A stretch of DNA of 11,120 nt from Phenylobacterium sp. (GCA_028698405.1 JAQVDF010000024.1:1-11120), one strand, 5' to 3'. Numbered from the stretch's first letter, positions 1-6,730 are shown. Notes: generated from the letters alone by a model not told the origin. Program-made: numbers and translations.

Positions 1-318
1 GTCATCCTGGCCCACCTGATCGGCACGCCGCAGGAGCCGGACCTTTCCGGCCACGTGCTGATGGTCGAGGAGATCGGCGAGTACATGTACCGCATCGACC
101 GCGACCTCTGTCAGGTGACCAGCGCGCCGGGCATGGCCAGGCTCGCGGGCCTGCGCATGGGCCGCTGCACCGGGGTGCCGGAGAACGATCCCGACTTCGT
201 GCTCACCGAGGAGGAAGTCGCCCGCTTCTGGTGCGAGCGGGCCGGCATCCCTTACCTCGGCCGCGCCGACATCGGCCACGACGCCGGCAACAAGGTGGCG
301 CCGTTCGGCCCGCGCTAG
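1..318 (+). CDS. LD-carboxypeptidase (peptidase S66 family), C-terminal part
   Basis: The gene enters from the left edge and is open in frame from base 1, giving 105 visible residues up to a TAG stop. It belongs by pattern to the S66 family, cytoplasmic serine peptidases that remove the terminal D-alanine from muropeptide tetrapeptides during cell-wall recycling (some relatives cleave microcin C). Visible family features are the strand and loop VEEIGEYMYRIDR, which carries the catalytic-triad glutamate region and the arginine-rich turn; the AGLRMGRCTG segment; and the C-terminal DIGHDAGNKVAPFG, in which the histidine is the triad base. The nucleophile serine lies upstream, outside the window. 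The protein stops shortly after the PFG motif, as family members do, so the 3' end looks intact. The exact substrate (muropeptide versus antibiotic peptide) cannot be told from this half. Confidence 0.85.
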   Translation, partial: VILAHLIGTPQEPDLSGHVLMVEEIGEYMYRIDRDLCQVTSAPGMARLAGLRMGRCTGVPENDPDFVLTEEEVARFWCERAGIPYLGRADIGHDAGNKVAPFGPR

Positions 319-339
319 CGGCACGCCTCTTGCGAGCGT

Positions 340-356
340 GCGCCCGATGCGGGCGC
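340..356 (+). terminator. GC hairpin after the S66 peptidase gene
   Basis: A perfect 7-bp stem (340-346 with 350-356) closes a 3-nt loop, 21 bases after the peptidase stop codon. It is followed by only two T residues, so as an intrinsic terminator it lacks a proper U-tract. It ends four bases before the next start codon, where it could equally affect translation of that gene. Confidence 0.4.
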
Positions 357-360
357 TTGC

Positions 361-993
361 ATGATCTCATCCGTATCTGGAGCCGGCAGCTTTTTCCTGG
401 CGGCCGTGCAGCCTGCGCGGCCGGCGGCAGATATTGCCGTGTCGGCCGCGCCGGGAACGACCCGGATGGTGGCGCCGGTGCAGCCCGTCGCGCCCATCGC
501 GCCGCCCGTCGGCCAACTCGTCACCGGTGAGGCCTTGGCCCAGCTGCAGGGCGCGAACTTCGACTTCGCCGCCGAGCGCGAGCGGCTGGCCGCGGCCAAG
601 GCCGCCGGCGCCTATGGCCTGGCTTCGATGCCGGAGGTCCCGACCCTGCGGCCCGTACCGCCGAAGACGCCTCTGCGTGAGGTGGGGTCGCTGGGCTTCA
701 TTCCCGGAGACGTGCTGCACGGCGGCGGCGCGCGCGGGTTGATCGACCACGTCCGCGGCCAGGTGGCCGAGATCCGCGACCTGGCCCGCCGCGAGGCCGA
801 GATCTCCGAACGCCTCGGCGAGCCGATCAAGATCGCCTTCGATCCGGACAGCGGCCACACCATCGTGCTGACCCGCGCAGACGCCGACTACGCGCGCGTC
901 AGGAGCGCGGCCGAAGTCTACGACCGCGTGAAGTTCGACCTGCAGAAGATGGGCCTGTCGCTCGCCGACTTCCGGGATCTGCTGCGGGGCTGA
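361..993 (+). CDS. Hypothetical protein, 210 residues, proline/alanine-rich N-terminal half
   Basis: I do not recognise this family. The first 55 residues are low-complexity (Ala, Pro, Val), with a Pro-rich run at about 38-50, and a second Pro-rich linker lies at 92-104. Residues 56-84 and 126-153 look like charged helices; the second is rich in Arg/Glu and may be a coiled coil. The most structured part is the C-terminus (about 155-208), with a strand-turn-strand pattern (IKIAFDPDSGHTIVLTRADA) and then a helix ending in a DFRDLL tail. There is no clear signal peptide or membrane span. ATG 361 is chosen because it opens the frame. No Shine-Dalgarno is visible, and a hairpin ends four bases upstream, so it could be leaderless; the next in-frame ATG (466) would remove only low-complexity sequence. 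The gene faces purQ tail to tail with 13 bases between them. Function unknown. Confidence 0.7.
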   Translation: MISSVSGAGSFFLAAVQPARPAADIAVSAAPGTTRMVAPVQPVAPIAPPVGQLVTGEALAQLQGANFDFAAERERLAAAKAAGAYGLASMPEVPTLRPVPPKTPLREVGSLGFIPGDVLHGGGARGLIDHVRGQVAEIRDLARREAEISERLGEPIKIAFDPDSGHTIVLTRADADYARVRSAAEVYDRVKFDLQKMGLSLADFRDLLRG

Positions 994-1010
994 CGCCCCG
1001 GGAGCGTCAG
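985..1010. terminator. Bidirectional hairpin between convergent genes
   Basis: Two mutually exclusive stems can form. One is 6 bp (985-990 with 995-1000, loop TGAC). The other is a perfect 7-bp repeat (990-996 with 1004-1010, loop 997-1003). The arms of the second contain both stop codons, TGA at 991-993 on the plus strand and TGA at 1007-1009 on the minus strand. There is no T-run on either side, so termination is inferred from position and GC content only. Confidence 0.4.
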
Positions 1011-1669
1011 GCGCTCGCCAGCGCGCTCTGGAAGAGGATGGCGCCGTCGGCGGAGCCGAGCTCGGGTTCGAAGGCGCGGTCGGGGTGGGGCATCATCCCC
1101 AGCACGTTGCCGGCCTTGTTGATGATGCCGGCGATGTCGCGGGCCGAGCCGTTGGGGTTTTCCAGATAGCGGAACACCACCTGGCCCTCGCCCTCCAGCC
1201 GGTCCAGCGTCTCCTCGTCGGCGAAGTAGTTGCCCTCGCCGTTGCCGACCGTCATCGCCACCTCGCGGCGGCCCTGATAACCGGCGGTGAAGCGGGTCTG
1301 GGCGTTGGTCACCTCGAGGGCGATCGGCTTGCAGACGTACTTCAGCTTCTCGTTGCGCAGCAGGGCGCCGGGCAGCAGACCCACCTCGGTCAGCACCTGG
1401 AAGCCGTTGCAGATGCCCACCGTGGCGACGCCGCGCTCGGCGGCAGCCTTCACCTCGGCCATCACCGGCGAAAGCGCGGCCATAGCCCCGCAGCGCAGGT
1501 AGTCGCCGTAGGAAAAGCCACCCGGCAGCACGATCAGGTCGAGGCCCTTCGGCAGCTCGGTCTCGCCGTGCCAGACCATCTCCACCTTGGCGCCCGTGGA
1601 GCGCTCCACAGCGACCTTGCAGTCGCGGTCGCAGTTGGATCCGGGGAAGACGATGACGGCGGCTTTCAT
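1007..1669 (-). CDS. purQ: Phosphoribosylformylglycinamidine synthase subunit PurQ (glutaminase)
   Basis: A class I glutamine amidotransferase of 220 residues, the usual size for the stand-alone PurQ of PurSQL-type FGAM synthase. It hydrolyses glutamine and passes ammonia to PurL in the fourth step of purine synthesis, in the cytoplasm. The N-terminus [16 protein letters not shown] is canonical and fixes the start at 1669; the frame is open for another 27 codons upstream but that extension is not PurQ-like. Next come the oxyanion loop [17 protein letters not shown] (about 48-64), the nucleophile Cys87 in GICNGFQVL, the region around GNGEGNYFA (142-150), and the acid/base pair in MPHPDR (His195, Asp197; many homologues have HPER here). 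An AAGG eight bases before the ATG is a modest ribosome site. It is the last gene of the purC-purS-lipoprotein-purQ run, 95 bases after the lipoprotein gene. purL is not next to it. Confidence 0.97.
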   Translation of the reverse strand: MKAAVIVFPGSNCDRDCKVAVERSTGAKVEMVWHGETELPKGLDLIVLPGGFSYGDYLRCGAMAALSPVMAEVKAAAERGVATVGICNGFQVLTEVGLLPGALLRNEKLKYVCKPIALEVTNAQTRFTAGYQGRREVAMTVGNGEGNYFADEETLDRLEGEGQVVFRYLENPNGSARDIAGIINKAGNVLGMMPHPDRAFEPELGSADGAILFQSALASA

Positions 1670-1764
1670 GGGCGGGGCCTTAGCACTGTTCCGGCGGGGA
1701 GGGGAGGCGGCGGTTGGTCCGCAGATGGGCCTTTCGGCCTGCGGTTTCAAACCGGTCGGGGCGG

Positions 1765-2151
1765 CTAGCGGCCACGGGCGTCCTTCAGGCTGCGGATGTA
1801 GGCGACCAGCTCCTCGTAGCGGGCCTCATCGCCCCAGCGGCAGCCGCTGGTGCTGGTGGCGCCGCCGGCGCTGGATTGCATCAGGATGGCCGGATGAGCC
1901 GGGGCGTCGGGCAGCGTCACCACGAACGAGGGATTGCCGCTCCGGTGGTTCAGGAAGCGGTAGGGCTCGCCTGGGGAGGGGGCCTGAACGAGGTCCGGCA
2001 TGGCCGCGATCTCGGCGGACAGGGTGTCGAACCCCTTGGCGCAGTCGAGGGCTGTGACGGCGGCCGGCGGCGGCGGGGCCTGCGGCGGCCCGGCCCCGGT
2101 ATCGCCGCAGGCGGCGAGCGCGAGGGCGGCGGCCGCGGCCCAGGGCCTCAC
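1765..2151 (-). CDS. Small putative lipoprotein encoded between purS and purQ
   Basis: A 128-residue product if started at the GTG that overlaps the purS stop (GTGA, four bases shared), a typical coupled-translation arrangement. That start puts an Arg, a hydrophobic Ala/Leu stretch and the lipobox LALAAC at the very N-terminus, with Cys15 as the lipidated residue. A longer frame continues upstream inside purS but would bury the signal. The mature part opens with a Pro-rich linker and then a roughly 95-residue domain with two cysteines (in ALDCAKG and SGCRWGD), which could form a disulfide in the periplasm. It ends with a charged helix ([16 protein letters not shown]). I do not recognise the family and assign no function. 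The signal sequence is short and Ala-rich, so lipidation is likely but not certain. An envelope protein has no obvious role in FGAM synthase; co-transcription may be incidental. Confidence 0.75.
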   Translation of the reverse strand: MRPWAAAAALALAACGDTGAGPPQAPPPPAAVTALDCAKGFDTLSAEIAAMPDLVQAPSPGEPYRFLNHRSGNPSFVVTLPDAPAHPAILMQSSAGGATSTSGCRWGDEARYEELVAYIRSLKDARGR

Positions 2152-2387
2152 GCCAGCTCGACCCGGTAGCTTTCGATGACCGTGTTGGCGAGCAGCTTGT
2201 CGCACATCGCCTTGACCTCGGCCTCGGCCGCGGCCGGGTCGTCGGCCTTCAGGTCGAACTCGATGGTCTTGCCGACCCGCACGTGCTCGACGCCGGTCCA
2301 GCCCAGGCCGTGGAGGGCGTGCTCGACGGCCTTGCCCTGTACGTCCAGGACGCCGGACTTGAGGAAGACGTGGACCTTGGCGCGCAC
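2148..2387 (-). CDS. purS: Phosphoribosylformylglycinamidine synthase subunit PurS
   Basis: A 79-residue PurS, the small dimeric subunit that bridges PurQ and PurL in the FGAM synthase complex. The family pattern is clear: the first strand MRAKVHVFLKSGVLDVQGKA, the segment VEHALHGLGWTGVEHVRVGK (about 21-40), the strand TIEFDLKADD, and the C-terminal helix with CDKLLANTVIESYRVEL. The start is the GTG whose first base is the last base of the purC TAG stop (one-base overlap). An AGGAGG nine bases upstream, inside the last purC codons, supports it. The frame is open far upstream, but that part is only the shadow of purC. The stop overlaps the next gene by four bases. Confidence 0.95.
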   Translation of the reverse strand: MRAKVHVFLKSGVLDVQGKAVEHALHGLGWTGVEHVRVGKTIEFDLKADDPAAAEAEVKAMCDKLLANTVIESYRVELA

Positions 2388-3142
2388 TAGTGGAGGCCTC
2401 CTTGGATGACCGTCGGCATCTCTTTCATGATGCCGAGCCGGCGGGCGACTTCGGTGTAGCTCTCGATGACGTTGCCCAGGTCCCGCCGGAAGCGGTCCTT
2501 GTCCAGCTTCTCGTTGGTCGCCGAGTCCCACAGCCGGCAGCTGTCGGGGCTGATCTCGTCGGCCAGGATCACCCGGGCGAAGTCGCCTTCCCAGATGCGG
2601 CCGTATTCGATCTTGAAGTCGACCAGGGTGATGCCGACCGCGCCGAACATGCCGCACAGGAAGTCGTTCACCCGCAGGGTGAGCGCCATCATGTCGTCGA
2701 TCTCCTGGGTCGAGGCCCAGTTGAAGGCGGTGATGTGCTCCTCGGCGACCATCGGGTCGTGGAGCTTGTCGTCCTTGTAGTAGAACTCGATGATCGAGCG
2801 CGGCAGCGGCTGGCCCTCGGGCAGGCCGAAGCGCGTCGACAGGCTGCCGGCGGCGATGTTCCGGCACACCACCTCCAGCGGGATGATCTCCACCTCGCGG
2901 ATGAGCTGCTCGCGCAGGTTCAGCCGGCGGATGAAGTGGTTCTGGATCCCGATCGAGTTCAACCGGGTCATGATGTACTCGCTGATCCGGTTATTGATGA
3001 CGCCCTTGCCCTCCAGCACCGCCTTCTTCTTGGCGTCGAACGCAGTGGTGTCGTCCTTGAAATACTGGATGAGGGTGCCGGGCTCCGGGCCTTCGTAGAG
3101 GATCTTGGCCTTGCCCTCGTAAATCTTCTTGCGGCGGGTCAT
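2387..3142 (-). CDS. purC: SAICAR synthase (phosphoribosylaminoimidazole-succinocarboxamide synthase)
   Basis: A 251-residue SAICAR synthetase that joins aspartate to CAIR using ATP. The N-terminal nucleotide-binding part begins [20 protein letters not shown] and continues with [18 protein letters not shown]. The family signatures are present: [14 protein letters not shown] (87-100), LVDFKIEYG (173-181) and [14 protein letters not shown] (193-206), which bind CAIR, aspartate and magnesium. The length matches the short bacterial form. ATG 3142 is preferred over the longer frame because family members begin at this point and GAAGG lies six bases upstream. It heads the purC-purS-lipoprotein-purQ unit. 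A sigma-70-like promoter and a leader of roughly 110 nt precede it. Confidence 0.97.
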   Translation of the reverse strand: MTRRKKIYEGKAKILYEGPEPGTLIQYFKDDTTAFDAKKKAVLEGKGVINNRISEYIMTRLNSIGIQNHFIRRLNLREQLIREVEIIPLEVVCRNIAAGSLSTRFGLPEGQPLPRSIIEFYYKDDKLHDPMVAEEHITAFNWASTQEIDDMMALTLRVNDFLCGMFGAVGITLVDFKIEYGRIWEGDFARVILADEISPDSCRLWDSATNEKLDKDRFRRDLGNVIESYTEVARRLGIMKEMPTVIQGGLH

Positions 3143-3182
3143 CTGTCGCCTTCTCCACAGACCAGGACTGCCGGCGGCGGAA

Positions 3183-3220
3183 AAATGAAAAACGCGCGAC
3201 GCCCTTGATTGAACGCGCGC
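3183..3220 (-). promoter_or_regulatory. Terminator-like hairpin in the purC leader (possible attenuator)
   Basis: Read on the minus strand, a CGCGCG arm (3213-3218) can pair with a second CGCGCG arm (3192-3197) across a 15-nt loop. The second arm is followed at once by five T, then CA, then five more T (to about 3180). This has the form of an intrinsic terminator and sits between the predicted transcription start and purC, 40 bases before the ATG. The same bases also form a direct repeat AACGCGCG (3191 and 3212 on the plus strand), which could instead be a protein site. I found no match to a known riboswitch class. Confidence 0.35.
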
Positions 3221-3259
3221 GGCTCCGACTCGGCCTCTGGCCCTCATGAGGCGAGCGGG

Positions 3260-3288
3260 AAATTAGCGGAACGATGTGTGCGGTGCAA
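3260..3288 (-). promoter_or_regulatory. Predicted purC promoter
   Basis: On the minus strand TTGCAC (3283-3288) is followed by a 17-base spacer and TAATTT (3260-3265). Read against the Caulobacter housekeeping consensus (TTGACGS, 10-14 bases, GCTANAWC), the stretch TTGCACC, 14 bases, GCTAATTTC is a close fit. Transcription would start near 3253, leaving a leader of about 110 nt. Confidence 0.55.
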
Positions 3289-3394
3289 ACAGCGCGGATG
3301 CGGCGCCTTGAGGCGGCAGGCGCGTTTCGATTGCGGCCCGCGCTCGCCCGCGATAGGGAGGAGGCCTTCGCGGGGCGCAAGCTTTAGGGATCAC

Positions 3395-3721
3395 ATGACC
3401 ACCTTCAACGATCGTGAACGGGGCTTCGAGAGTAAGTTCGCGCTCGATCAGGAACAGGAATTTCGGGCTACGGCCCGCCGCAACCGAATGCTGGCCGAGT
3501 GGGCGGCCGGCCTGATGGGGCTGTCCGGCGACAGCGTCGCCGAATACTCCAAGGCCGTGGTCCGCTCCGACCTGCAGGAAGCGGGCGACGAGGACGTGCT
3601 GCGCAAGGTCTTCGAGGACCTGAAGGGCGCGGGGGTGTCGATCACCGAAGCCGACGTCCGTCGCCGCATGGACGAACTGATGGCCCAGGCCCGCGAACAG
3701 GTGAAGTCCGGGCAACAGTAG
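3395..3721 (+). CDS. F1Fo-ATPase zeta subunit (DUF1476), inhibitor of ATP hydrolysis
   Basis: A 108-residue, strongly charged helical protein of the PF07345/DUF1476 family, characterised in Paracoccus denitrificans as the zeta subunit that blocks the hydrolytic direction of F1 in Alphaproteobacteria. The start MTTFNDRERGFESKF is almost the family consensus; this short N-terminus is the part inserted into F1 in the Paracoccus enzyme. The four-helix body follows: QEFRATARRNRMLAEWAAGL (21-40), GLSGDSVAEYSKAVVRSDL, EDVLRKVFEDLKGAG, and a last helix with ADVRRRMDELMAQA. ATG 3395 is preferred because it gives the canonical N-terminus and AGGGA sits four bases upstream; the frame is open further upstream without family sequence. 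It is divergent from purC and is not near any ATP synthase gene in this window. Confidence 0.92.
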   Translation: MTTFNDRERGFESKFALDQEQEFRATARRNRMLAEWAAGLMGLSGDSVAEYSKAVVRSDLQEAGDEDVLRKVFEDLKGAGVSITEADVRRRMDELMAQAREQVKSGQQ

Positions 3722-3782
3722 CCCGCGACTTGCGTCCGGCCCTCGGGCGCCGGCCCCTTCGATCGTCTCAGACATCTGCGAC

Positions 3783-3824
3783 CGCCGCCGGCCGCCGCTC
3801 GCCTCCGAGCGGCGGCCGGTGGTG
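3783..3824. terminator. 19-bp stem-loop between convergent zeta subunit and aldehyde dehydrogenase genes
   Basis: A near-perfect inverted repeat, 3783-3801 pairing with 3806-3824 around the loop CCTC, with only two G-T wobbles in 19 pairs. It lies 61 bases after the zeta stop and 20 bases after the aldehyde dehydrogenase stop, so it can serve both strands. Neither side has a T-run; if it terminates, it does so by stem strength or with Rho, or it protects 3' ends. Confidence 0.6.
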
Positions 3825-3844
3825 CGCGTGGGGGGTATGGCCCC

Positions 3845-5272
3845 CTACGCCTTCATCTGGCTGTCCAGATACTTGCGGATCGCCGGGCCGAAGGGTGGGC
3901 GGAGCTGCTTGAGCGGGCCGATGTCCTTCTTGATCTGGGTGAACACCGACTTGCGGTGGCTGAACTCCAGGAAGCCGTCGCGGCCGTGGTAGCTGCCCAT
4001 GCCGGCGGGGCCGATGCCGCCGAACGGCAGCTCCTCCTGGGCGACGTGGAAGATCACGTCGTTGACCGTCACCCCGCCGGAGGTGGTGGCGTTCAGCACC
4101 TTCTCCTTCTCGGCCGGATCGTCGCCGAAGTAGTAGAGGCCGAGGGGGCGGTCGCGGCCGTTCACGTAGCCGATGGCGTCGTCGACGCTGACGTAGCTCT
4201 TCACCGGCAGCACCGGGCCGAAGATCTCCTCCTGCATCACCTTCATGTCGTCGGTGGGCTCGAGGATCAGGGTGGGGGCGATCTTGCGGTGTTCCTGCTG
4301 CGAGAGGTCCTCGCCCTCGGGCTTCAGCTCGATCACCTTGGCGCCCTTGGCCCGGGCGTCGGCCACGTAGTCCTGGATACGGTCGTAGTGCCGCTGGGCG
4401 ATGATCGCCGTGTAGTCGGGGTTGTCCTTGATGGTCGGGAACATCTGGGCGACCGAGCGGCGGGCGGCCTCCACGAAGCCGTCCATCTTGTCGCGCGGGG
4501 CCAGCACGTAGTCGGGCGCGAGGCAGATCTGGCCGGCGTTCAGCGTCTTGCCGTTCATGATCCGGGCCGCGGCGACGTCGAGGTCGGCGGTCTTGGAGAC
4601 GATCACCGGGCTCTTGCCGCCCAGCTCCAGGGTCAGCGGCACCAGGTTCTCGGCCGCCGCCCGCATCACGTGGCGGGCGATCGAGGCGCCGCCGGTGAAG
4701 ATCAGGTGGTCGAACGGCAGGCCGGCGAAGGCCTGGCCGACCTCGGGCCCGCCGGTGACCACGGCGATCTCTTCCTCGGAAAAGGCCGAGGCGAACATGG
4801 TCTTGAGCAGCTCGGAGGTGGCGGGGGTGTATTCCGAGGGCTTGATCATCGCCCTGTTGCCGGCCGCCAGGATCCCCGCCAGCGGCGCGAAGGTCAGGTT
4901 CACCGGGAAGTTCCAGGGGCTGATCACCCCGGCCACGCCCTTCGGTTGGTAGCGGATCTCGGCCTTGGCGCCGAACAGGCCGAGCAGGGCGGGCGTCGTC
5001 TTTCGCTTCTCCGGTCGCATCCAGCGGCGCAGGTTGTCGCGGGCATGCTTCAATGGGCCGATCGAGCCGGCCACGTCGGTGAAGGCGGTCGCCTCGCGCG
5101 AGCGGGAGCCGAAGTCGGCGTTCAGCGCCTCCTCGATGGCCTTGCGGTTGTCGATCAGCAGCGCGATGCAGCGCTCGATCCGTGCGATGCGCGTCTCGGC
5201 CGACGGGGCGCCGTCGCGCAGGTGGGCGGCCTTCTGGCGCTCCAGCAGGGCGAGCATGGCGGGGGTGTCCAT
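3845..5272 (-). CDS. Aldehyde dehydrogenase, NAD(P)-dependent (coniferyl aldehyde dehydrogenase-like)
   Basis: A 475-residue member of the ALDH superfamily that oxidises an aldehyde to its acid. Features in order: an N-terminal helical part (1-85); GVAGVISPWNFPVNLTFAP (about 112-130), with Asn121 of the oxyanion hole; KPSEYTP (Lys144, cofactor ribose); FTGGASIARHV (192-202), the cofactor turn; LELGGKSP with the general base Glu216; NAGQICLAPDYVL with the nucleophile Cys250; EEIFGPVLPV with Glu349; and a C-terminal ELPFGGIGPAGMGSYHG segment. The NAGQICLAPDYVL and SYHGRDGFLEFSH patterns and the short C-terminus resemble the coniferyl-aldehyde and fatty-aldehyde branch (CalB/ALDH3-like); the substrate is inference. 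GGAGG seven bases before ATG 5272 supports the start. It lies 78 bases downstream of purB on the same strand and could be read from it, although no functional link to purines is evident. Confidence 0.93.
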   Translation of the reverse strand: MDTPAMLALLERQKAAHLRDGAPSAETRIARIERCIALLIDNRKAIEEALNADFGSRSREATAFTDVAGSIGPLKHARDNLRRWMRPEKRKTTPALLGLFGAKAEIRYQPKGVAGVISPWNFPVNLTFAPLAGILAAGNRAMIKPSEYTPATSELLKTMFASAFSEEEIAVVTGGPEVGQAFAGLPFDHLIFTGGASIARHVMRAAAENLVPLTLELGGKSPVIVSKTADLDVAAARIMNGKTLNAGQICLAPDYVLAPRDKMDGFVEAARRSVAQMFPTIKDNPDYTAIIAQRHYDRIQDYVADARAKGAKVIELKPEGEDLSQQEHRKIAPTLILEPTDDMKVMQEEIFGPVLPVKSYVSVDDAIGYVNGRDRPLGLYYFGDDPAEKEKVLNATTSGGVTVNDVIFHVAQEELPFGGIGPAGMGSYHGRDGFLEFSHRKSVFTQIKKDIGPLKQLRPPFGPAIRKYLDSQMKA

Positions 5273-5350
5273 GGCGTTTCCTCCAGTTCCGAGGAGAACG
5301 CTGTGCGCCGACGGCCCCGCTTGGCAAGCCTGACCTCGGGTAAGGCCCCC

Positions 5351-6673
5351 TTACGCCGCCGCCTGGGCGACGGCGTCCTTGCCGAACACGCGCTCGAAGA
5401 TCACGTCGACGTTCTTGAAGTGATAGCCGAGGTAGAACAGCTCGCTGAGTTCGGCGTCGGAGAGGGTGACCTCGGGGTCGGCCTTCAGGAAGTCGAGGAA
5501 GTTCCCCTCGCCGCGCCACACCTTCATGGCGTTGCGCTGCACGGCCGCGTAGGAGGCCTCGCGGCTGAGGCCCTTCTGGGTCAGCGCCAGCAGCACCCGC
5601 TGGGAGTGGACGAGGCCGCCCAGCCGGTCGAGGTTCCTGGCCATGTTCTCCGGATAGACCACCAGCCGCTCGATGACGCCGGCCAGCCGGCGCAGGGCGA
5701 AGTCCAGGTGGACGGTGGCGTCGGGGCAGATCGCCCGTTCGACCGAGGAGTGGCTGATGTCGCGCTCGTGCCAGAGGGCGACGTTCTCCATCGCCGGCAC
5801 GACGGCCGAGCGGACCAGGCGGGCAAGGCCGGTCAGGTTCTCGGTCAGGATCGGGTTGCGCTTGTGGGGCATGGCCGAGCTGCCCTTCTGGCCCGGATCG
5901 AACGGCTCTTCGGCCTCCAGCACCTCGGTCCGCTGCAGGTGGCGGATCTCGACCGCCAGCCGCTCGATGGAGGAGGCGACCACGGCCAGGGCCGCGAAGT
6001 AGGCGGCGTGGCGGTCGCGCGGAATCACCTGAGTCGACACCGGCTCGACCGCCAGGCCCATCTTCTCGGCGACGTAGGCCTCCACCTGCGGCGCCACGTT
6101 GGCGAAGGTGCCCACCGCGCCGGAGATGGCGCAGGTGGCGATCTCGAACTTGGCCATCGCCAGCCGCTCCTTGGCGCGCTGGCACTCGGCGTAGTGGCCG
6201 GCGAGCTTCAGGCCGAAGGTGGTGGGCTCGGCGTGGATGCCGTGGCTGCGGCCCACACAGGGCGTCATCCGATGCTCGAAGGCGCGGCGCTTGAGTGCCG
6301 CCAGCACCAGGTCGACGTCCTCGATCAGCAGGTCGGTGGCCCGCGAGAGCTGCACCGCCAGGGCGGTGTCGTTGACGTCCGAGCTGGTCATCCCCTGATG
6401 CAGGAAGCGAGCCTCGGGGCCGACCAGTTCGGTGACGTGGGTCAGGAAGGCGATGACGTCGTGCTTCACCTCGCGCTCGATGGCGTCGATGCGGTCGACG
6501 TCGAAGATCGCCCCGCGGCCCTTCTCCCAGATGACCTTGGCGGCCTCCTTGGGAATGACGCCGAGCTCGGCCATCGCGTCGGCCGCGTGGGCCTCGATCT
6601 CGAACATGATCGTGAAGCGGGTCTGGGGCGCCCAGATTTCCGCGGCTTCGGGACGGGTGTAGCGGGGGATCAT
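5351..6673 (-). CDS. purB: Adenylosuccinate lyase
   Basis: A 440-residue fumarase/aspartase-superfamily enzyme that cleaves SAICAR to AICAR and adenylosuccinate to AMP, both with release of fumarate. The start MIPRYTRPEAAEIW is the family N-terminus and fixes ATG 6673. Active-site signatures: His71 in VKHDVIAF, HQGMTSSDVNDTA (92-104), the general acid region GRSHGIHAEPTTFG (His144), and the mobile signature loop GSSAMPHKRNP (264-274) with the catalytic serine. The helical C-terminal domain with NAMKVWRGEGNF is complete. This is the short (about 430-440 residue) bacterial form. No good Shine-Dalgarno precedes the ATG; instead a 22-base inverted repeat abuts it. An MFS gene ends 57 bases upstream on the same strand, so purB may depend on readthrough or on an unseen promoter. 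Confidence 0.97.
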   Translation of the reverse strand: MIPRYTRPEAAEIWAPQTRFTIMFEIEAHAADAMAELGVIPKEAAKVIWEKGRGAIFDVDRIDAIEREVKHDVIAFLTHVTELVGPEARFLHQGMTSSDVNDTALAVQLSRATDLLIEDVDLVLAALKRRAFEHRMTPCVGRSHGIHAEPTTFGLKLAGHYAECQRAKERLAMAKFEIATCAISGAVGTFANVAPQVEAYVAEKMGLAVEPVSTQVIPRDRHAAYFAALAVVASSIERLAVEIRHLQRTEVLEAEEPFDPGQKGSSAMPHKRNPILTENLTGLARLVRSAVVPAMENVALWHERDISHSSVERAICPDATVHLDFALRRLAGVIERLVVYPENMARNLDRLGGLVHSQRVLLALTQKGLSREASYAAVQRNAMKVWRGEGNFLDFLKADPEVTLSDAELSELFYLGYHFKNVDVIFERVFGKDAVAQAAA

Positions 6674-6695
6674 GCGCGGCTCATGTGAGCCGCGC
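6670..6695 (-). promoter_or_regulatory. Inverted repeat and four-codon upstream frame at the purB start
   Basis: A perfect 10-bp inverted repeat (6674-6683 with 6686-6695, two-base centre) ends at the base next to the purB ATG. In RNA it would form a stem of about nine pairs with a four-base loop exactly where the ribosome site should be. An ATG in the loop (6682-6684) opens a frame of four codons (Met-Ser-Arg-Ala) whose TGA overlaps the purB ATG as ATGA. The sequence is certain; a regulatory role is inferred from the position. It could alternatively be the 3' hairpin of the upstream MFS transcript. Confidence 0.4.
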
Positions 6696-6730
6696 GCCGC
6701 CGAGTCAACCCCGCCGCCGATCCTCTCTCC

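Noticed and set aside
2152..2205. An upstream extension of the lipoprotein gene by 18 codons
   Set aside because: It would lie within purS and move the hydrophobic signal and lipobox away from the N-terminus; the GTG in the four-base overlap fits better.
3331..3357. TTGCGG and GATAGG with a 15-base spacer as the zeta subunit promoter
   Set aside because: The spacer is short and the -10 match poor; not strong enough to annotate.
5340..5354. A 6-bp stem with a CCC loop at the purB stop codon
   Set aside because: Short, no T-run, and of a size expected by chance in sequence this rich in G and C.
3768..6185. An 805-codon minus-strand open frame overlapping the same two genes in another register
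   Set aside because: The product is an Arg/Pro/Gly-rich low-complexity translation, while the other register encodes two complete, recognisable enzymes.
3956..6688. A 910-codon plus-strand open frame opposite the aldehyde dehydrogenase and purB genes
   Set aside because: It is the antisense shadow of two genes with strong G/C third positions. The translation is rich in His, Gly, Val and Asp without domain pattern and runs across two unrelated genes and their gap.
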